From Endocalyx cinctus (lineage: Eukaryota; Ascomycota; Sordariomycetes; Amphisphaeriales; Apiosporaceae): a DNA stretch of 64,000 nucleotides. The notes under the pieces are model-generated. The model searched no databases. It saw only the letters and a program-made list of their open reading frames with translations, and had not been told where the DNA came from. Position 1 is the stretch's first letter. Each line of letters opens with the position of its first letter. A program made the translations under genes and the position numbers. The stretch lies in NCBI GenBank assembly GCA_001600455.1, contig BCKC01000008.1:1461345-1525344 (forward strand), in the 5' to 3' direction. Shown in pieces: positions 23,562-35,841 of this stretch.

Positions 23562-26500
23562 ATTATGTTGATGATCGCGACGTCGAGATATATGGCGCTG
23601 ATCGACTCCGAGGCGGTAAGCAGTATATTGGCGTCGGAATTAAGGGTCAACCACGAAGCAAATAACGAAGCGCATGAGCAGGGAGATAAAAAAGGAAAAA
23701 TGATGCAATATCAAGAATAAAACTTAGTTAAACTTGAAATTCAATCGTTTCCCGCCATGTGCGCCTTTCTCTGGTACGACAAGTAATATATAATTTGGTA
23801 ACGAAATTGAATAGTTGGCGGATCAACAAATGTGGTAGAATTGATTGAGTCGTGACTTAGGTTAGGACTTGGAGGGGGGATTGATTTTCGAAGGATTGGG
23901 CTCAGCCAAGATATTGAATGTATGGGTATGGAAACCAGTAAATAGGACTGATCTCTTTTTTTTTTTTTTTTTTTTTTTTAATTTTCTATTTTTCTTTCGA
24001 TTTGAAAAGGTCGGTCGGTACGAGGTCAGCAACCACACTACCTTTAATCGTTATAAAACGGTGAAGTTCTTTAGGTCTTTCGGTAACCCAATATTATCTG
24101 ACAGTTGTCAATAGTCAAGTCATTTACTCAAAAAGTCAGTAGGTGAGCTTTGGCGCACAATGAAAAATATCACTAGTTCGTCATCGAATTAAGTCGTCGG
24201 ATAAGATGTGGATGATGAAATTATGGACGTGTAAATAATGAAAGACTGAAGAATAGGAATGTAATTTTTGCAAGGAATAATCAATATTGAATATTATTAT
24301 TTTATTTCGACTTATTTGTCTCTAATTATTTATTGATATGTATTGTGCGTTGAATTATAAGAAAGAAAAATAGAAAAAAGAGAATGGAATATCTGCTTAA
24401 AGGATTAAGGCTGAATATTACCACACTACCATTCCACGAAGGTTTAATCAATTCTACCCATGTTTACCTACTTAGGTACAAGAAATAAAATCTAACAGTA
24501 CCTAAAGCACCTAAAGTATCTACTAACTTACTCCGTACTTAGTACTTAATTCAGTTACTAAGTGCTAAGTACCCAAGTAGTTAGTGTAGATCGAGGGGGT
24601 GGGGAAGGAAGATAATTGACTTACACTGTATAAATGGTGGCTTATCTGCAGTATTGACAGGTAATTGAGAGTTCTAACCTCTCCACAAAACATTGAATAT
24701 CTCGAGAAATTGAAAGAATCCATACCGACCATGAATAAACTGACCCAGGAATTACAGTAAAATATGTTTATAGGTACTGTAACAGACATAGCCACATTAG
24801 CCACTTTGTACCCTAGTCAATGGCCGCTTTTAGCCTAGGTCCTCTTAGCCATGATACTGTACCGTTTTAGTGGATAAGAAGTATTTGCATTATTACTACG
24901 TACACTATAACCTATTTCATTATATATGTACAGAGGAGTACTATACCAAAGTAGTTGGAAAACGTGCCGTAATAAATAGATGATATTGATCTCCCTTACA
25001 AAACGGTTCATTTATTCAGAAAGGCGTCTTTTGATCTTTAAGGAGTTAAAATCAACGAAGACGTTAAGATACCACACCTGTAAGATGCTCCGGAACGCAC
25101 GGTTCGGAACGTTCAACTTCAAAGGCATGTCTTATGGACCTAGACTGCTAAATAGCATTAGCGAGTATCGCTTTCTCGTAATCAATAAGGACTTTCTAAA
25201 CATTACTGTTCAGCCCGGTGCCATTCTTTCTGATGACGTGGCTTTCGAGCCGGCCCTCAAATCTGGGGTGCCGCAATTCCGACAGGTAATTAGAGCGGAG
25301 GCCACGTCGTGAACGACGAGGTCGCCGGAGACAAAAGGAGTTCCTAGGAGAGTTTGAAGTTAGCTGGGGAATAATAATGGGAGATCGGAGGTCTGTAGAG
25401 TTGGGATATGACAATTGCGCGTAGGCGGCTCGACGGAACGCATGACTTTCATGCCTCCTCCAAGGGAAGACCAAGAAACCTACTCCTCGATGATCCTGGA
25501 TGGCACCGAGAGATTGAGAGATAAGAATCACTCAAGAGACAATGTCTTTGAGGGTCGATCCATTGTCTCCAGACTTGGTTATGTCGTACTTAGATAGATC
25601 GGAATCGTTTACCGAGACCGTTTATAAAAATCTGGTTAACTATTTTGAAAACCGTTTTGAGGCACATCCTACTCCGTACATACGTACATAAGACCTCAAG
25701 TACTATATGTATGTACATAGTACTTGTAGTTATAGAAATGCCAACCGATTACCTGACCCATTAAAGGCTAAGCCAAGCTCTGGGCAAAAGCAGAAACCTT
25801 GCAAATACGCTAATCCCAAATCGTTACGTTTCAAGAGAGTGGTAAAAGTCCCTTAATTCAGTATCTAACACGTACAAGTATAACAAAGATGGTTATTACT
25901 GTCCACGGGTACTTCGAGGAGTCAAAAACCACACCGTACATCCATCATCGATCCACTTAATAAAGAAGTATGAGAGTATGAATATAATAAAATTTGACAT
26001 ATATCGGCCAAGTGGGTATTTACACTACTCGCATAGGCTCTTCTTTAAATCTTCAACGTAGCAATGAAGATAGCGAGCGTTTCATCTGGAATCATAGTTC
26101 CTTCGATATAGTACAGGGTCAAAACTAAAACATCACCATAGATAAAGCCTAGTGTAGTATCTGGTTAGGAAGGATTTAAAGTTTGTAAGTACAGAAGAAA
26201 CTTACAAAAACGTCTCTAAAGTTTATCTTTTGTTCTCTGTTTGGGTTCCCTCGAGGAAACAACGTAACGTGACGAAACTCGAAGGAGTTGTGACGCGCCT
26301 GGCAAGCCGTTGCAGACAAGTTTCAACCTCAATGTATATTAAACTAGATGTAATGAATGTCTATTGTACTAATGAATATAGGTCAGTAGACCTCATCAAA
26401 ATTTACCATTCTCGATTTTGTAACAAGTTCCAGAGGAGACTGGACAGCTGAAACCTGCAGCTGAACCTTCTTAGATAGAAATGTACTACTCCGTACAGAA

Positions 26501-28436
26501 CCGCCTTTTAGATATATTTTCTTTTATACTAGTATATCGACTCACGGTATAAATATATCTACCTGGTTAACACGTGTTTGAACTGTGGAGATAGGTTTAC
26601 CGCCCCCAAGGCATACTCACTCACATACTAGATAGTATGTACGCCAACCTAATCATGCCAGTCAGCCTAGCCCGGCGCTGCTCCCGGTAATAACTAAACG
26701 GTTGTATTTCGTAATAGTGTGGTTACCATGCCGGTGGCCTCTTTGCTCCATTTCAGCATATCACAGCCCCCGAAAGATTAGGTAGTCAATGCAGGTAGGC
26801 TGGTAGTCTAATAGGCTGGTAGGTAGGCGAGAGGAGACAGATGTAATATTCTTAATTCTTATTCTGGTATATAGAGGTAGGACGATCAAGTCATAGTTAC
26901 GACGAATTGTGGCTTGATACGGTGCCGCAGCTCGGATCCAGTTTTCCCGTTCAACAGTCGGTCAGTCGGTGAAGCCGGCGTCGTGTCTAGGTTGTCAATT
27001 TACGCGTACGCGAAAGGGCTTTGAATGCTTCGAGCGAATGGTTGCAGTACTGCTCGACTTTTTCGTGAAATATAGATATACTTTAAGTTTAAAAGTCGGA
27101 ATGTTTCTAGAGACAACATCGTATTCATGGTGGGACGAGGCGGTTCGTGGTACTACAATAGCTAGCAATTCAACACTCAGCCCCATATCACACTGCAAGG
27201 GGCCGAGTTGTTTCAGAATACTGCTCTGGACTTCATTAGAACAAGTTTCTTATATCGATCATATGCGATCTAACATTGAGGGCATCATTTGGTAGATATA
27301 GTGGTAAGATGCAAACCACTTTTAAAGTTAAAAAATTACAATGTACAACAAACACACACTACTTATCTGTGACTTATGCAGGAGCTTACCTACATATGCA
27401 TATATCCTATGTATAGATTCGCCTTCGGACTTCGTCATAGTTGCCGAATATCGGCAGCATTATTCTATACTTAGTAATTAAATGTAATTTATCCCATAAT
27501 TTATAATTTTTGCTTGTGAGTGATTAAAGTAACAAGAGAACTAAAAACCAAGTGTTATGCTATCTCGACTGAATAAATTATCGGTAATGACATGCCCAGT
27601 AGACTTACTGAGGGAGAATATCGTGAGCGATTACCTATGGATCCATCCAAGGATATATCCATATAAATATATATATAAAGTATTCCGTACTATACTCGGT
27701 AGGTATATAAAATAGTGTATACTGTGTATATAGCATTTCTCACACCTTAAGCACAGACCTTTTGAGTCCTAATGATCTTGAAAATCTGGGAAGAAAAGAA
27801 CTCTTCAATTATCAAGGAAGAAAGGTTCGAGAACAAGTAATAAATAGTGTACAGTCGGTGGTAATACTAACATCCATGGATATCTGACTGATCTATTTAC
27901 CTACTGCCTAGGTACATAGCACTCGATTAGTACTGTATGTAAGTAACGGTAACGATGAAGTGATATCATTTGTAAGCTTAACCGCAAACTATGACGATAA
28001 CAATCAGATTGCCCCTCTACCCCTCTGTACTGTTTCTCAATGCCCCTCATGTTTTTCTTCTGGTGATTTCACTCTGGGTGTGAGGAGCTACTGTAAGTCC
28101 GCATAGAAATCTCCACATAATCCGCATATTGCTTCTTGATGTACAACTTGATATTGATTGTAAGTGGCTTCTATCATACATTGCTTTCGGAGGAAAGAGT
28201 CTACTCCGAGAATGACCCCCATTACTCATATTACAAACCTTGAAAGTGGGTTAATTGGGCTACACATACAAATTGAAACTGTAGAAGCTTCTACCAAATA
28301 TTTCTACTTCCTTCTTCTCCTCTTTCCTTCAATTTAACTATAAACCATCATCCATCTCACCAAACGGTTGAACAATACAGTCACCTGAAAATAAAAACAT
28401 TACTATCCATCAATAAAATTAAAGAAATCAGTCAAA
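23562..28436. other. 4.9-kb gene-poor intergenic stretch with short dispersed repeats
   Basis: No gene is recognised. The longest frames (24980-25312 plus, 25196-25531 minus, 26969-27295 plus) have no domain and overlap each other. The stretch holds a T-run (23957-23979), a block of TAGGTA-like units (24463-24583) and three copies of TACTCCGTAC (24529, 25670, 26487). Promoters of ROM2 and SOD1 lie at its two ends. Confidence 0.6.
24463..24583. repeat. Block of ACCTA/TAAGTAC repeat units
   Basis: Repeated ACCTAcTTAGGTAC, TACCTAAAG, CACCTAAAG and TTAGTACTTA units in about 120 bases, including one TACTCCGTAC. It is looser than the block at 1939-2030 but of the same kind. Confidence 0.6.
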
Positions 28437-29449
28437 ATGGTCAAAGCTGGTAAGTATTGATATTCTCCATATATTATTAGCTTTATATGCCTTTCTACGT
28501 GCTCCGACTCGTACAAGGGACCACATGAGCAAGTTTTCGTTCGCCTGCGTGAAAATGACCTACTAGGTATCAGCCTATCCACCCATCAAGGTTTCTGGGA
28601 GGTTATCACAATCAGACACCTTGTTGGCCATGCGCCAATGCGAAATGCGAACCAATCCATTGGGACCTACGCATTCCCGAGGCTTCCTCGTATACAACTT
28701 TACTTGCGTCTTTGCCCGACATTTCAATGACCGTGCCAGTACTAATTTCAAGCTTATAGTCTGCGTCGTCCGTGGTGACTCTAAGGTCACCGGCACCATC
28801 ACTTTCGAGCAGGCCTCGGAGTCCGACCCTACCACGGTCTCCTGGGATCTCACCGGTCACGACCCCAATGCCAAGCGTGGAATGCACATCCACACCTTCG
28901 GCGACAACACCAACGGCTGCACATCGGCCGGTCCTCACTGTACGTGTATTCCGATCGACAAACATAGCCCGAAAAATAAAATAAAATAAAATAAAAATCA
29001 ATAAATAGCATGGCTAATCAACATTTGACAGTCAACCCCCACCAGAAGACCCACGGTGCTCCTGGCGACGAGGAGCGCCACGTCGGCGACTTAGGTAACA
29101 TCGACACCGATGCCCAGGGTAACGCGAAGGGATCCGTTCAGGACAAATTCATCAAGCTGATCGGCCCCGAGAGCATTGTCGGAGTAGGTTACTAATCCTA
29201 AGCCGACCTTTAAGGTTTGCATATACCGTAAAGAATTTACTGACTTATTTATTTTACTTCAGCGCACTGTTGTCTGCCACGCCGGTACCGATGACCTCGG
29301 CAAGGGCGGAAACGAAGAATCCCTCAAGACCGGTAACGCTGGTGGCCGACCTGCTTGCGGTAAGTTCTAGGTCTTGGACGTATTGAAGTATAATATTATA
29401 TAAGTACTAACTAATGTTTGTTTTAGGTGTTATTGGTATCGCCGCTTAA
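28437..29449 (+). CDS. SOD1: Cu/Zn superoxide dismutase, five exons
   Basis: This enzyme converts superoxide to oxygen and hydrogen peroxide in the cytosol and the mitochondrial intermembrane space. Exons 28437..28449, 28760..28939, 29032..29183, 29263..29359 and 29427..29449 join in frame to exactly 154 residues, the usual fungal length. All metal ligands are visible: the two His of GMHIHTFGD, the His of GPHFNPH, the later bridging and zinc His ([15 protein letters not shown]) with the Asp of GDLGN, and the His of VCHAGTDD. The disulfide pair is present (NGCTSAG and RPACGVIG). The first exon is only 13 bp and the last 23 bp, so single-exon searches see a fragment. Intron 2 carries an AAAAT microsatellite (28975-28998). 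Small oddities are Met instead of the usual Phe before the first HxH and an extra Cys next to the last copper His. Confidence 0.97.
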
Positions 29450-31082
29450 ATTATTCTAGGCAAATGGGAACAATTTGGATGCTAAATCCCTAGTTAGTAC
29501 CACAAAATAGTTTCATAGTCAGGTTTAATTCACACAATACAAGTATGATTCTATAAATCCAATATTGGGAATTTGGTTATGTGCTCTGGTTATAATATAA
29601 CCCTTGTCACTCGTTTTTCGCATCATTTACCACACCTCTTAAGGTAATTGTGTACAAGAATTATATCATGTAGTAAGCTGTCATTAAAAATTGCACTCTA
29701 TTGCTATCCAACAGTTGAGGAAATTTGAGGAAAAGTGTGAATATGCCCCGCGTCTTAAAGAGAGCTTCACTTTCGTCATAGGCTTACCCCGCAACTGTTT
29801 GGATACGCAAATACCAGGTAAATAAAAGGCTCTTTTAGGTGTTTTGAGTGTTGAATATAAACAGTACACAGTAGTATATACAGTGATTTTAAGGGTCTCG
29901 AACATTACTCGCCAGCTGCCATAGCCCCTCGCTTAACTCCCTGTTACCGCCTGACGACAGCTCCAATTCTCCCTGGATTTGAATTCAATACTTTCTTTTT
30001 TTTTAATTCACCTATCCTTCCCCACAAAATCTGGTGAAAGCTGTCAAAATTCAGTCCATTCGTCACACGATATTGTATCCTGAACACATATGTCGAATCA
30101 CCAGAATCCATATTTCTCCTTTTCGCTTTCTTAATACGAACTTCATTTTCTTTACTCACAAAAAAAAGTTAGTAAAAATAAAATAACGAAAAAAAAGAAG
30201 AAAAAAAGGAAATATTTCCTTTGCAGGTTCTTTTTTTCTTATTTTCCTTAAAAAACACATATTATATATACATATATATAACCTTAAAAGTATATAGACC
30301 TACATATCTATCTGGGTAAGCTCAAGCCTATCTCCTATTCCCTTATTACCATTCTCTTTCTTCAGGTCCTGGTTCCTGTGAAGTACAAGGACAGCTAGTA
30401 GCATACAAAACTGGGAATAACGATGTATATTATCTGGGTCGATGGAGTGAGATGTGTCGAATCCCTGAACCTCCCTACGATCATTGTACAACCACGGTAA
30501 TGGGTGACACCGCTTTTCTCATGTCACATATCACCAACCTCATCGTCAATCGCAATTCAGCTCCTTAATTGAATTACCTTCCTCATCATACTATATATAC
30601 CTACAAAATGAAACTTGACACCTACCTTACTATCCAATTGTTCCATTTTCAGTCATGACAACAGGGTGTCATTTCTTCCATCCCCTACCACCTAAGTTTC
30701 TTGATATCCAGCTACTTTCTGCCCCGGGTGATACAGACAATGTCATTATCGATGATATCAAACTTCACATGCTATTAGAAGGGACTGGTCGTCCCGAGCT
30801 GCATGAATATGCAATGATGCATATCTTCATCTCTCCGGATACCTACTTAAATACTCATTCCCAGGCATTGAGCTCGTGTGTATCCACTTTTATATCCCAT
30901 TCACCTACGGAATTCATCATTCGCCTCGTATACCCTCTATTTTTTTCAATTTTTTTTTTTTTTTTGTTTCTTGACAACAACTACTTAAGCGTGGCTGACT
31001 GGCTAACATCTTACAGATTTCTGGGAAATCTTGTCGTTCTTTCCGCCAACTCGTCTTCTTTCACGGCAACCGCTCTATCATC
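29450..31082. other. Intergenic region upstream of Tudor-SN
   Basis: No gene recognised. It is rich in A/T homopolymers (29995-30004, 30180-30250, 30945-30965) and TA-rich patches. A 5' UTR intron of the downstream gene is possible but not supported. The frame 30655-31122 has no recognisable content. Confidence 0.55.
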
Positions 31083-33734
31083 ATGGCTAAACAATTCTTT
31101 GCAAACGTCAAGTCGGTGCTGAGTGGTGATACGCTGATACTTACTAGCCAGAATAATCCCAATGCTGAGCGCACCTTCTCCCTGGCTTTTGTTTCTGGCC
31201 CTCACATGAGAAGGGATGGAGATGAACCGTTTGCTTTCCAATCGCGAGAATTCCTCCGTGGCCTGGTTGTTGGTAAAGCTGTCCAATGTACCATCCTCTA
31301 CACCATTCCCACGTCTGGACGTGAATATGGCTATGCTCAATTGAGAGATGGAACTCAATTACCGGATGAGCTCGTTAAAGCTGGCTGGCTCAAGGTACGA
31401 GAGGATGCAGGCCGTAAGGAAGAATCCGAGGAAGTCTTACAGCGACTCGAGACGCTACGAACCCTCGAAGCGCAAGCTAAGAGCGAAGGAGCAGGTCTTT
31501 GGGCTGGCGTCGGTGGCATTATCGAGGTCCAGAATGACATGAGCTCCATCAACTTTGATTCATGGAAGGGAAAGACGGTGGACGGAGTGGTTGAACGAGT
31601 CCTGAGCGGTGACCGCTGCCTCGTGCGCTTGAAGCTCCTCGAAAAGAAGCACCTGCAAGTTATGACACTTGTTGCCGGTATCCGAACTCCAGCAACCGAG
31701 AGAGTTAACCAGTCCACCGGTCAAACACAAGCTGCCGAGGAATTTGGAAATGAAGCAAGACAATATGTTGAACAGAGACTTCTTCAACGGGATGTCAAAG
31801 TTGACATGGTCGGTATCGGCCAACAAGGGCAACTGATCGCTTCGCTTCTACACCCCCGAGGTAGCATCGCCGAATTCCTCCTGGCCGATGGTCTCGCAAG
31901 GTGTAACGACTTTCACTCCACCCTTCTGGGCAGTAAGATGGCTCCTCTGAGGGCGGCGGAGAAGAAAGCACAGATCGGCAAATTGCGTCTTCACAAGGAT
32001 CACGTAGAGAAGGCCGGCGCGGGCGGTTCATCAGATATGACGGTCACGAAGATCATGAGCGCCGATACCATTTTTGTCCGCACAAAGAATGGCGCGGAGA
32101 AACGCATCAGCCTGAGCAGTGTTCGCGGCCCACGAACTGGTGAACCATCCGAGGCACCTTTCAGAGACGAAGCCAAAGAATATCTGCGAAAGAAGCTCAT
32201 CGGAAAGCACGTAAAAGTCTCTGTCGACGGATCCAAGCCTGCCAGCGAAGAATTCGAAGCTCGTGACGTAGCCACCGTGACGGAAAAAGGCAAGAATATC
32301 AATCTCATGCTAGTCCAAGATGGTTGGTGCTCGGTCATTCGCCACCGGAAAGACGACACCGACAGAGCCCCTAATTACGATGAGCTCCTCGCTGCCCAGG
32401 AAACGGCTAAAGAAGAGAAGAAGGGAATGTGGTCTGGCAAGGCGTCAAAGGCTAGATCATACGTGGATGTTTCGGAGTCTGTACAAAAGGCCAAGATTCA
32501 GGCTTCTACTCTGTCCCGACAGAAGAAGGTTCCTGGAATAGTCGACTTCTGCAAAGCCGGTTCGAGGTTCACAATCTTAATTCCGAGAGAAGGTGTAAAG
32601 CTAACCCTGGTTCTTGCTGGCGTTCGAGCGCCACGAGCACCGAGGCTACCGCAGGAAAAGGGCGAACCTTTTGGACAGGAAGCCTTGGATCTGGCCAACC
32701 GAAGATGCAACCAGCGGGACTGTGAGATTGATGTACATGATACCGACAAGGTTGGTGGTTTCATCGGTGATCTCTTCGTCAACCGGGAGAGTTTTGCGAA
32801 GCTTCTGGTTGAAGAGGGTCTTGCGTCAGTCCATCAGTACTCTGCCGAAAAGGCCGGTAATGCCAATGAGCTCTTAGCGGCGGAAAAACGAGCGAAAGAA
32901 GGGAGGAAAGGAATGTGGAAGGATTGGGATCCGTCTCAGGACGAGGACGCCGAAGAGGGATATGCCGAGGCGGAGGCCCCGTCTGCTTCGGAACCGCTCG
33001 ATAAGAAAGCTACGGATTACCGTGAGGTCGTAGTCACAAACATCGATTCCAACGGCAAGCTCAAGATCCAAGAAATTGGAAAGGGAACTTCTGCTCTTGA
33101 GGTTATGATGAACGAATTTAAGAAATTCCACTTGGACTCGAAGAACAATAAAGCACTAGCGAACCCGCCCAAAGCTGGAGAGTTCGTGGCGGCCAAGTTC
33201 TCGGCCGATGGTCAGTGGTACCGTGCGCGCGTGCGATCAAACGATCGTGCCGCAAAGATCGCGGAAGTTGTCTATATCGACTACGGAAACAGCGAGAAGA
33301 TATCCTGGTCTAGCTTACGTGCTTTAGATCAACCTCAATTCACGACACAGAAGCTCAAGGCCCAGGCTGTGGATGCCGTGCTTTCCTATATACAGCTACC
33401 AACGGCGACGGACTATTTCCAAGAGGCGCTAGACCTCATCGCCGACGCCACCGACGGCCGAACACTTGTCGCTAGCTTTGACTTCGTGGACGCCAAAGAA
33501 GGTCTGAACTATATTACCCTGTTCGATTCGACGGGCGGTAGTGGCAGCTCTTTTGCAGATTCGATCAACCGTGACGTGGTAGCTAATGGCTACGCGATGG
33601 TACCGAAGAAGCTCAAGGCATGGGAACGCGGTAAAGCTTCGGAAGAGATTTTGAAGAAGCTCAGAGAAGTTGAGAACGAGGCAAAGGCTGAGAGAAGGGG
33701 AATGTGGCAGTATGGTGATATCACTGAGGATTAA
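31083..33734 (+). CDS. SND1: Tudor staphylococcal nuclease (SND1/Tudor-SN)
   Basis: An uninterrupted 883-residue frame from the ATG at 31083. It shows the family order: four staphylococcal-nuclease-like (OB-fold) repeats (about residues 1-150, 165-310, 325-470, 490-640), a Tudor domain (~690-760, with GQWYRARV and VVYIDYGNSEK), and a partial fifth SN repeat at the C-terminus that ends in the usual ERRGMWQYGD. Each SN repeat ends in a similar G-MW or G-LW element. In animals and plants, Tudor-SN takes part in RNA processing, splicing and stress granules, and the SN repeats can cleave RNA; in fungi it is less studied. The absence of introns in 2.6 kb differs from several neighbours but is unremarkable in fungi. 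The call is firm; any RNA-cleaving activity is not provable from the sequence. Confidence 0.95.
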   Translation: MAKQFFANVKSVLSGDTLILTSQNNPNAERTFSLAFVSGPHMRRDGDEPFAFQSREFLRGLVVGKAVQCTILYTIPTSGREYGYAQLRDGTQLPDELVKAGWLKVREDAGRKEESEEVLQRLETLRTLEAQAKSEGAGLWAGVGGIIEVQNDMSSINFDSWKGKTVDGVVERVLSGDRCLVRLKLLEKKHLQVMTLVAGIRTPATERVNQSTGQTQAAEEFGNEARQYVEQRLLQRDVKVDMVGIGQQGQLIASLLHPRGSIAEFLLADGLARCNDFHSTLLGSKMAPLRAAEKKAQIGKLRLHKDHVEKAGAGGSSDMTVTKIMSADTIFVRTKNGAEKRISLSSVRGPRTGEPSEAPFRDEAKEYLRKKLIGKHVKVSVDGSKPASEEFEARDVATVTEKGKNINLMLVQDGWCSVIRHRKDDTDRAPNYDELLAAQETAKEEKKGMWSGKASKARSYVDVSESVQKAKIQASTLSRQKKVPGIVDFCKAGSRFTILIPREGVKLTLVLAGVRAPRAPRLPQEKGEPFGQEALDLANRRCNQRDCEIDVHDTDKVGGFIGDLFVNRESFAKLLVEEGLASVHQYSAEKAGNANELLAAEKRAKEGRKGMWKDWDPSQDEDAEEGYAEAEAPSASEPLDKKATDYREVVVTNIDSNGKLKIQEIGKGTSALEVMMNEFKKFHLDSKNNKALANPPKAGEFVAAKFSADGQWYRARVRSNDRAAKIAEVVYIDYGNSEKISWSSLRALDQPQFTTQKLKAQAVDAVLSYIQLPTATDYFQEALDLIADATDGRTLVASFDFVDAKEGLNYITLFDSTGGSGSSFADSINRDVVANGYAMVPKKLKAWERGKASEEILKKLREVENEAKAERRGMWQYGDITED

Positions 33735-33941
33735 GTGGGTTTTATATTACACGCCACACTGAAAACAGAATACGTGCATATCATCACAGTAGACAAAAGG
33801 GACCAATAGCATAGTAGCGGATCTTAAAAAAAAGGGTTTCTATTCTTATTCGGAGATACGAACGAAAGCGAGGTGTAGTCTTGAATTATCGCAACTTAGA
33901 TAAATAAGCATGATTAACAATATTCGGACCGGCTATGAACA
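33735..33941. other. 3' flank of Tudor-SN
   Basis: A short AT-rich stretch between the Tudor-SN stop codon and the MITE-like element. The transcript end of Tudor-SN must lie here or in the element. Confidence 0.5.
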
Positions 33942-34217
33942 TACAGTCAGTGGGGTTAATATCGTAAAATTTATTTTCTTAAAAAAGTGCAATGCTTTAC
34001 TTCTACAACTGTTCTTGGTTATAGTTTTATAAAAACATATTATTTAAGAAAACCAAATTATACGTTTTATAGAACTTATTCGAAATAATATAATTACGTT
34101 TCTAATAAAAAGATTTCAGTTGTAAATTAGAAAGTTATTTCTATTCGAAGTAGGTAAGTTTTGGCGTATCTTGATATAAAGAAAATAAATTTTACGATAT
34201 TAACCCCACTGACTGTA
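33942..34217. mobile_element. MITE-like element with 37-bp perfect terminal inverted repeats and TA flanks
   Basis: The sequence from TA-CAGTCAGTGGGGTTAATA (33942 onward) recurs as its exact reverse complement ending at 34217. The arms 33942-33980 and 34179-34217 match over all 39 bases including a TA at each end, after which matching stops. Read as a TA target duplication plus 37-bp terminal repeats beginning CAGTCAG, this is the layout of a non-autonomous Tc1/mariner (pogo/Fot-like) element of 272 bp. The interior (about 198 bp) is AT-rich and codes for nothing recognisable. The perfect arms suggest a young insertion or ongoing exchange. No transposase gene or second copy is in the window. 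It lies just downstream of Tudor-SN. Confidence 0.8.
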
Positions 34218-34854
34218 GGTCTGGCAGGCTCTCTATTACTATCGGGTGTGCCGGATCGGGTATTTAATAGATTGAAAAAGAAACCCCCACGTATTCTCCC
34301 AGGTAATAGGAAAAAACGGTATAGTACAGCTTGGCTTTCGGAAAAGCAACGAAATAAAAGGTAGATAAAGCCAATGACGAGAGGCTGACTGGGTCGATCC
34401 AATCATGCTGGCACGTGGAAGTGATCAATCGGTACGTACTACCAACCTAGAAGGAAGTACAAATGTTAAATAACGAGCGATATCATGTTCAACATGAGTA
34501 ATTCCCGACATGGCATTATTGTCGTTATTGTTTCATCTTCGAGGTCGGAACGCTTAGACATTATTATGATGTATATCAGGGGAAGCTAATAAAATGTATA
34601 TACGTATAACGCTACACCTGTCAAAGAATGGGATAAACTTCAGTTACCTTATTAAGCATTTACAAATCTAAGGAAACATGATGAGAAAATCTTAGATATC
34701 AAAGCTCACGAGGCTTGAATAAGAAGGGTTCCAGAACTCCCGAGATATTAGGTCACGAGAATGAACAAATAAGCAGAGAGATCCATGGATAGAAGGAGAG
34801 GCTTTTTTGTACCGAAGCAGCGAGTAGCGAGATAATTAATAAAAAAAAAAAAAA
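34218..34854. other. Intergenic region before the assembly gap
   Basis: No gene recognised. It ends in a run of A (34841-34854) directly at the gap. Confidence 0.5.
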
Positions 34855-35786
34855 NNNNNNNNNNNNNNNNNNNNNNNNNNNNNNNNNNNNNNNNNNNNNN
34901 NNNNNNNNNNNNNNNNNNNNNNNNNNNNNNNNNNNNNNNNNNNNNNNNNNNNNNNNNNNNNNNNNNNNNNNNNNNNNNNNNNNNNNNNNNNNNNNNNNNN
35001 NNNNNNNNNNNNNNNNNNNNNNNNNNNNNNNNNNNNNNNNNNNNNNNNNNNNNNNNNNNNNNNNNNNNNNNNNNNNNNNNNNNNNNNNNNNNNNNNNNNN
35101 NNNNNNNNNNNNNNNNNNNNNNNNNNNNNNNNNNNNNNNNNNNNNNNNNNNNNNNNNNNNNNNNNNNNNNNNNNNNNNNNNNNNNNNNNNNNNNNNNNNN
35201 NNNNNNNNNNNNNNNNNNNNNNNNNNNNNNNNNNNNNNNNNNNNNNNNNNNNNNNNNNNNNNNNNNNNNNNNNNNNNNNNNNNNNNNNNNNNNNNNNNNN
35301 NNNNNNNNNNNNNNNNNNNNNNNNNNNNNNNNNNNNNNNNNNNNNNNNNNNNNNNNNNNNNNNNNNNNNNNNNNNNNNNNNNNNNNNNNNNNNNNNNNNN
35401 NNNNNNNNNNNNNNNNNNNNNNNNNNNNNNNNNNNNNNNNNNNNNNNNNNNNNNNNNNNNNNNNNNNNNNNNNNNNNNNNNNNNNNNNNNNNNNNNNNNN
35501 NNNNNNNNNNNNNNNNNNNNNNNNNNNNNNNNNNNNNNNNNNNNNNNNNNNNNNNNNNNNNNNNNNNNNNNNNNNNNNNNNNNNNNNNNNNNNNNNNNNN
35601 NNNNNNNNNNNNNNNNNNNNNNNNNNNNNNNNNNNNNNNNNNNNNNNNNNNNNNNNNNNNNNNNNNNNNNNNNNNNNNNNNNNNNNNNNNNNNNNNNNNN
35701 NNNNNNNNNNNNNNNNNNNNNNNNNNNNNNNNNNNNNNNNNNNNNNNNNNNNNNNNNNNNNNNNNNNNNNNNNNNNNNNNNNNNNN
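34855..35786. other. Assembly gap (932 N)
   Basis: All bases are N. The left edge is a poly-A run and the right edge a poly-C run (35787-35799), so the gap sits between homopolymers. The first coding exon of transaldolase is almost certainly inside it. Confidence 0.99.
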
Positions 35787-35841
35787 CCCCCCCCCCCCCA
35801 AAACTTGACGCAGTGGTGCTGACTGAGATATTTTATTTTAG

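Noticed and set aside
24980..25531. 110-codon plus-strand and 111-codon minus-strand frames overlapping each other
   Set aside because: No domain, no start context, no exon partner; lengths are within what chance gives in this base composition.
30655..31122. 155-codon plus-strand frame overlapping the Tudor-SN start
   Set aside because: AT-rich and low in complexity, with T-run translation (poly-Phe); it overlaps a certain gene in another frame.
34836..35801. Long minus-strand open frame
   Set aside because: It consists almost entirely of Ns from the assembly gap, bounded by homopolymers.
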